A stretch of 64,000 nt of DNA from Anaeramoeba flamelloides (Eukaryota > Metamonada > Anaeramoebidae): NCBI GenBank assembly GCA_027625915.1, contig JANTQA010000033.1:1054001-1118000 (forward strand), given 5' to 3'. The notes below the pieces were generated by a model, which was given only the letters and a program-made list of their open reading frames with translations, was not told the origin of the DNA and made no database searches. Position numbers and translations under genes: made by a program. The number at the start of each line of letters is the position of its first letter. Positions within the stretch are counted from its first letter, which is position 1. Positions 58,730 to 64,000 of the stretch are shown here, one piece after another.

Positions 58730-59815
58730 AAGTCTAAATTTTAAAATTACTTATTGGTAGTATTCTCTACTTACAAATTTTGTATATACTAAGTGTCAAA
58801 AAATTCTGATTGACTAAGAAAGCCATAAAAGAAAATTATTAGTTTAATGAGATCAATTTATTTTTTCTATTTTTTCTGAAAAAGAAAACTATTAAATTCT
58901 TTTTTTTTCTCACAATTTATCAAGTTTTTACCCCGTTTATTGCAATTTTGATCATTATTATACTATAAAAAGTCTTTATTACGAATAATATTAGTATTAA
59001 TATTTTTTTTCCTTTTTTGAGATAAAACTTTTGTATAACCGAAAAATTGCTATATTCAACTGATTAAAAAATAATTGTTTTTTTTTAAGAAGAATAGTTT
59101 TAAAAATTAAAGTTTATTTTGTAATTTAAAAGATTTTACTCAGAAATTTTGTTTTTGTATTAAGATAAAATTGGATTTTTCACAAAAAAATTTTCTTGAA
59201 GATATTTAGCAATTAGTTAATTTTATCCTCAAAATTCAAAACTATTTTTTTATGGAAAAAATTATAAAAATTTTTTTAAGGATTCTTGTAAATAAGACCA
59301 AACAAGTTGTTCAGAAAATTTTTTAAATTTAAAATTTTATTTTAAAGATTTATTTTCATTTTTAAAAAAAAGAAAACAACTTTTTTGAAAGATTAAAGAT
59401 AAAAATTTTTATTGTATAATAGATCTCAATTTAATTGATAAAATGTGGTTAGTATTCGACCAAATATTGATTTATTGAATCACCTATTCCACAAATAAGT
59501 TTTATTAGTTATGATTTGAATAGAAATATAAATCAAATAAAAAAAAACATAAAATAAAAATGTTCTCTTGAAATCAATACTTTCCAACATAAAACTAAAA
59601 ATATGTTTTCCCATTTTCAAGAATTAACTTATTTCTTAAACAAAATAATAGGTTACATTTTTTTTGTTTTATATTGGAAACATGCAAATTTTGGATTTCA
59701 AAAAAATATATTCAGATTAATAAATTGTTTAAATAATGTTAACTTATCCATTTCATAAGTCGAAATACATAATTACAAAAAAAAAATTGAAGATCTTTAA
59801 AATGTTTTATTTTAT
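58730..59815. repeat. ~1.1-kb dispersed repeat R2, copy 2
   Basis: This is the same-orientation counterpart of 28370-29610, lacking its extra ~160 bases. It matches from 'aaaatta.cttattggt' through the block ending 'aataaattgtttaaataat'. The minus-strand frame remnant is more degraded here than in the other copy. Confidence 0.65.
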
Positions 59816-59885
59816 TTTCAAAAATGACTACTCCCATAAAGCATTTTCAATTTTAAAAATTGAATGGGAATGTTTGATCAATAAA

Positions 59886-59887
<2 letters not shown>

Positions 59888-59949
<62 letters not shown>
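59888..59949. repeat. (TA)n microsatellite, ~60 bases
   Basis: The longest simple TA run in the window, uninterrupted for about 60 bases. Confidence 0.95.
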
Positions 59950-59951
<2 letters not shown>

Positions 59952-60419
59952 ATAAGAAACTAAAACAATTCTTAATCAAGTGTTGGAATATAAATAAAAA
60001 CTCAGTAATTTGGAATTGAATGAACAGTTAATAATACAAAATTTGAATTTTCTAATGTTAAACAAGTTTAAAAACTCTATTTTTTGATCAAAAGTTATTT
60101 CTCATATATAGATTTGTCATGAAAAATGTAAAAGTAATGAAATCCTTTAATTTTTCGAAACTGAAGAAAGGTATTTATTTTTTTATCGAAAACTTTTTTC
60201 AAAAAAAAAAACCACAATTTCGAATGTTGAAGGATAAAAACTTAATTTCGAGTGGTAATAAGACTGTAAAAAAGCAATAAATTGATTTTTTTGAAGTGGA
60301 ATTCTCTTTAAAAAGGTAATTCTTCAACAAAAATCAGAGATTGTGTATGTAATGATTTTCTTTAATATGATTAACTTTTTTGAGATTATTTATTTCCAAG
60401 AGGGTTTGAAAATTAGCAA

Positions 60420-60960
60420 ATATAACCCCCATTCCAAAAATTTGGAGACACCTAAAAACAAAAAATAGGAAAAAAAATAATTATAATTCTTTATATTTTT
60501 CCAAACATAATATAAAACGATATTTAAGTTACAGAGTATATTTTTTTTTATAAATAATCATTTTTTTATATAAATAAAACAAATCAATATAAAACAAAAT
60601 AATAGAAATGGATGCGTCTAAAATAATGTAATGAGCAGAGATGAACGAGTTTGAACAAAAAATGAATTGGTAAATTTGTTGAAATTTCACCAATAATTAT
60701 TGAAAGATCAAATGATAAGATACCATGCACTAATTATTTGTGTTTTTTATATTTAACAAATTCAACACTAACTTTATGTCAACCATTGAAAAAAAACTTC
60801 CAGATCTAATCAAACAGATTACCTAAATATAAAAAAGGAAATGAAAAGATAACAGAAAAGACAAAAAATCAAATAGTTTGAAATATCAAAATTATTTCCA
60901 AATTGAATTCAAAGTGTAGTATTGATGCTATTCTATCAACTGTTTAAGATGTGTTTGACT
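60420..60960 (+). repeat. Dispersed repeat, counterpart of ~44090-44595 (R4-related)
   Basis: It starts with CCCCCATTCCAAAAATTTGG then AGACACCT. It continues through 'ggtaaatttgttgaaatttc', 'agatcaaatgataagatacc' and 'aattatttccaaattgaatt', following the order seen at 44090-44595. No mariner-like insertion in this copy. Confidence 0.5.
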
Positions 60961-61900
60961 TTTTATAATTTTGTTTTCTTTTGAAAGAAAACCACTAATA
61001 ACTTGAAGGTTTTGAAAGAGTTAGATTTAATTGTTTTTATTGTGGTAAGTAAAAAAAATAAATAAAAAAACAAGATACAGTTAATTTTTTAACCAATTGA
61101 GAAAATAATTTAATTTTCATTTTATTTTGAAAATTGTTTTAAACAAATGGTGTATAATACACTAATTAATAAAAATGGGAGTTGAATTTTTTCATAATTA
61201 GAATTATATTTAAATTTCATTTAGTGAAAAAAATAATTTATTTCTCTTTTTTGTTCCTATTCTCAAATAATATAAACAAGTAAGTTTAAAAATCTTTTGA
61301 CAATTCTTTAAATATTTTTGATTTTAATAACTCCTAAATAATAAAATGTTGAAAATATTTTTTTTTTTTTGAATTATTAGCAAAAGATTCTTAAAGTTAA
61401 TTTAACCAAATTAATGAATCAAGAGTATAGATAAAAAGTATTTAAATCGAATTTAGATACAATATCCTTTAAAAATAATTCTTCAAGAAATCATTCTCTC
61501 TGTATATTAAGATAGTTATTTAGAAATACGAGAAATAATAAACTTCGGATTAGAATTGATTTTTATATAGAAACTACGGGAAAAAATCATAAATTTCAAA
61601 AAAAAAAAAATGTTAAAAAAGTTTCTGTCCTTTTCATTTGGAATGAATTGTGTAAAATTCTCACTTTCTTTGGTAAATTAAAATTGTTTATTATATGATT
61701 GTTTTATTGTCAATATAACAATTCTAAAATAAAATTAAAAAACTTTCATTATCTTTTAAGAATTTTGAATAACAAAAATCAAAAGCTAATGTAAAGAATC
61801 ACTTCATTTAAAAGATATAATAGGAGACTTCTGTAAGATTAACAAAATTAACCAAATTAATTTATTTTTTTATCAATTTTTAACTTGCTTGGTAACTGTT

Positions 61901-64000
61901 ATGAGCCAAAGCAAAGATAATAAGTCTCAAACAAAAAGGAAAAGTTTTTTATTAAAAAGGCTATCCAACCAAAAAGACAGCTCAAATTCTAGTGACTCAA
62001 ATAAGTCAAGTGACTCAAACGAGTCAAACAAATCAAGTGGATCAAGTGAACCAAGCAATTCCAAAAAAAAGCCCTATAGACTCCGACAGAGGAATGATCG
62101 GCTCAATTATAGTTTAACCAAATTTGGATCCATGGGGAACTATGTTCAGAATCGTGACAAAAGGGTGTTGAAGAAATACCAAGAAACAGATTCTGAGGAG
62201 GAGGATGCCCAAAATAGCCAAGACAACGAATCCAAGGAAGAAGAAGAGGATGATGAGTATCAAGAAATACTTTCTGATCTGACCACGGAACAGAAGAGTG
62301 ACTCAGATGACTCATGGATGCCAACAAAAGAACGGAAGAGGGTGGAAAAGGAAAAACGAAGAAAGGAAAGGGAATTAAAAAGGAAGGAACGGATGGAAAA
62401 CCAAAATAAGAAAAAGCGTTCCCGAAACAAGTTCCACCAATTCCGAAGGCGGCATTTTATCAGCGATAGTGGCATTGAGAGAATCAACCCGAGGGTTTCA
62501 AGAATAAGTTCTTTAATTCCTGATAACAATTCCGAGGAGGACGAGGACTTCACATTACCTGACGAGGACAACTCAAGTGAGTTTGAAATTCTCGAAGACA
62601 AGTTGTCAATTGAGCAAAATTCTGAAGAAGAAATGCGGAACGTTCAAGAGGAATTACAAAACCTTTCACCAATAAAAAATCAAGGCGAAGAAGAAAAAAA
62701 AGAATACAATTTGCGCTCAAAGAATCCCATACATTACGAAACCGAGGAATCGGAAGAATCCGAAAATATGGACAATTTCTATTATGCAGACGAACTAAAT
62801 AACGAGAACACAAACGAAATTAACAATGGAAATCAGAATAGGAATAAAAAGAAGAATAAGAATAAAAACCATTTCTCTTCCTTAAAGTATACAAGATATT
62901 TGTTTAATCATTTTAATAAGTTTGAATTAAATTTACAAAAACAAATCGAAGAATTAAAAAATATTGAAACAAGATCTTTAACTTTATCACCAAGAAAGCA
63001 AGTCAACTCAAATAAAAATAAAAACTATTTTCATCAGAACCTCTCAGATCTACCAAGCTCGCCAGGTGGCATTTCACATACAAAGGAATATTTGTCGTTA
63101 CTGAAAAAAAATTCAATTGGTGGCAAAATTCATGATCAGATTCCAAGCTCTGAAGAAGAGAATAATTTACTTTGTGAACCAATTAACATTAACAACAACA
63201 GCAATAACAATAACAATAGCAACAGTAACAGTACTGGCAATAATAATGAAAAAAAAAAATCTAGTACTTTGCGAGAATCCAACAAAAATAATGTGATGGG
63301 GCCCATTACAATTGATCAAGCAATTTCCTTTAATTCAGTGGGTGGCCTAAAAGAACATTTAAGAGCATTAAAGGAGGTAGTAATGCTACCTTTGTTGTAT
63401 CCTGAAGTGTTTACTAAATTTGGAATTAAGCCTCCCAGGGGGTTATTGTTTACTGGGCCACCGGGCACTGGTAAAACCTTAGTTGCAAGAGCTTTAGCTA
63501 ATTCGTGCCAGAGTATTCATGGTAAAAAAATTTCCTTTTTCATGAGAAAGGGTTCTGATTGTTTGTCGAAATGGATTGGTGAAGCTGAAAGGCAATTAAG
63601 GCTCTTGTTTCAAAATGCTAAAAAATATGAGCCTTCAATTATCTTTTTTGATGAAATAGATGGATTAGCCCCAGTCCGATCCTCGAAACAAGATCAAATC
63701 CATAGCTCGATAGTTAGTACCTTATTATGTTTACATAAGGATACACCAATATATTTGGAGAATAATAGAATAATTAAAATTGAGAAATTATGGAAATCAA
63801 CAAAAATTAAAAAGAAATTAATTATGAATCCACAAGGTGAAATTACTCAAATTAAAAAATTAAAGAACAAAACGAAGATTTATGGTTTAAATAAAGAGAA
63901 TAAAATCAACAAATCACAAATCAAATATATTTCAAAAACGAAAATACGGGATCCAATTAAAATTGTTTTTAAAAATAAATCTCAAATAATTGGCTCAAAA
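61901..64000 (+). CDS. ATAD2/Yta7-like AAA+ ATPase with in-frame intein, cut by window edge
   Basis: One open frame of 700 codons from ATG at 61901 runs off the right edge. The family comprises nuclear AAA+ chromatin ATPases that act on histones or nucleosomes. Residues 1-470 are acidic, Ser/Asn-rich and basic by turns, as in ATAD2/Yta7 N-termini. The first AAA domain starts at VGGLKEHLRALKEVVMLPLL (480 on). Walker A GPPGTGKT is at 519-526, the ATAD2-type FMRKGSDCLSKWIGEAERQL segment follows, then Walker B FFDEIDG (584-585 acidic pair) and APVRSSKQDQIHSSIVSTLL. This is a near-verbatim family match. At residue 610 the frame leaves the family and becomes intein-like, where LMDG should follow. 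The second AAA domain and any bromodomain lie beyond the window. No introns are visible. Confidence 0.92.
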   Translation, partial: MSQSKDNKSQTKRKSFLLKRLSNQKDSSNSSDSNKSSDSNESNKSSGSSEPSNSKKKPYRLRQRNDRLNYSLTKFGSMGNYVQNRDKRVLKKYQETDSEEEDAQNSQDNESKEEEEDDEYQEILSDLTTEQKSDSDDSWMPTKERKRVEKEKRRKERELKRKERMENQNKKKRSRNKFHQFRRRHFISDSGIERINPRVSRISSLIPDNNSEEDEDFTLPDEDNSSEFEILEDKLSIEQNSEEEMRNVQEELQNLSPIKNQGEEEKKEYNLRSKNPIHYETEESEESENMDNFYYADELNNENTNEINNGNQNRNKKKNKNKNHFSSLKYTRYLFNHFNKFELNLQKQIEELKNIETRSLTLSPRKQVNSNKNKNYFHQNLSDLPSSPGGISHTKEYLSLLKKNSIGGKIHDQIPSSEEENNLLCEPININNNSNNNNNSNSNSTGNNNEKKKSSTLRESNKNNVMGPITIDQAISFNSVGGLKEHLRALKEVVMLPLLYPEVFTKFGIKPPRGLLFTGPPGTGKTLVARALANSCQSIHGKKISFFMRKGSDCLSKWIGEAERQLRLLFQNAKKYEPSIIFFDEIDGLAPVRSSKQDQIHSSIVSTLLCLHKDTPIYLENNRIIKIEKLWKSTKIKKKLIMNPQGEITQIKKLKNKTKIYGLNKENKINKSQIKYISKTKIRDPIKIVFKNKSQIIGSK
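63728..64000 (+). other. N-terminal part of an intein in the ATAD2-like ATPase
   Basis: Ninety-one in-frame codons follow STLL, starting with Cys610. CLHKDTPIYLENNRIIKI matches intein block A: catalytic Cys1, then 'DT.I' and a second strand. Further on, TKIYGLNKENKI and a run of alternating short strands ending in IKIVFKNKSQIIGSK resemble the stretch that leads into block B (TxxH), which would start right at the window edge. No stop codon appears in this very A/T-rich DNA. Intron retention is unlikely because the junction lacks a good donor and because of the motif match. Block B, any homing endonuclease, blocks F/G and the +1 extein residue are outside the window, so activity cannot be judged. 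Confidence 0.8.

Larger units (their letters stand above)
58266..61900. other. Intergenic, repeats
   Basis: It contains the second R2 repeat (about 58730-59815), a long TA microsatellite (59888-59949) and an R4-type block (about 60420-60960). The last ~100 bases lead into the ATAD2-like gene. No other gene was seen. Confidence 0.6.

Noticed and set aside
62103-62813. Minus-strand Ser/Leu-rich frames
   Set aside because: Antisense shadows of the ATAD2-like N-terminus.
1-64000. Non-standard genetic code
   Set aside because: TAA, TAG and TGA each end at least one well-supported gene, and none is needed as sense.
1-64000. tRNA, rRNA, spliceosomal RNA genes, CRISPR arrays, virus-like elements
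   Set aside because: I scanned for T-loop motifs, conserved snRNA starts, spaced repeats and characteristic enzyme motifs and saw none that I could support.

Overview
The window is nuclear DNA from a very A+T-rich, intron-containing eukaryote, most likely a free-living amoeboid protist. The evidence is GT-AG introns of 131 bp to about 4.2 kb, a heterotrimeric G-protein alpha subunit, a nucleoporin of the NUP35/Nup53 family, a FANCM-type helicase and an ATAD2-type AAA+ ATPase. TAA, TAG and TGA all end genes here, so the code is standard. K/E/N/D-rich low-complexity tracts are common. An Anaeramoeba-like or other amoeboid lineage would fit, but that assignment is only a guess.

Layout. (1) 1736-6436 (-): a 1566-residue intronless protein built of repeated PH-like modules. 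(2) 6437-13548: gene-poor, with a few exon-like islands and dispersed repeats. (3) 13549-14406 (+): two-exon coiled-coil protein. (4) 14407-18910: repeats, including a foldback with arms of about 185 bp. (5) 18911-22348 (-): FANCM/Mph1/Hef helicase. (6) 25183-26968 (-): complete five-exon G-alpha with altered base-recognition motifs. (7) 26969-35600: about 8.6 kb of repeats without a recognised gene. (8) 35601-43552 (+): three-exon Dgk1/phytol-kinase-like CTP-dependent lipid kinase with introns of 4.2 and 2.9 kb that are full of small transposons. (9) 46038-47377 (+): NUP35-like nucleoporin, two exons. (10) 53476-54303 (+): seven-TM protein. (11) 57669-58265 (-): His/Lys-rich repeat protein. 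(12) 61901 to the right edge (+): ATAD2-like AAA+ ATPase.

The most unusual item is at the right edge. The ATAD2-like reading frame matches its family through Walker B and the conserved IHSSIVSTLL segment. It then switches in frame to a Cys-led sequence with the hallmarks of an intein N-terminal splicing domain, and this runs on to the window end. I read it as an intein in a nuclear chromatin AAA+ ATPase.

The intergenic and intronic space is littered with small non-autonomous DNA elements. There are six copies of a TTAA-bounded family of about 180 bp, five copies of a Tc1/mariner-like family of about 200 bp (one nested inside a TTAA element), and two inverted 0.5-kb mariner-like elements on either side of exon 2 of the lipid kinase gene. 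Several unclassified low-copy repeats are also present. Nothing suggests operons or a shared pathway; these look like independent housekeeping and signalling genes. I saw no tRNA, rRNA, CRISPR or recognisable virus-like element.
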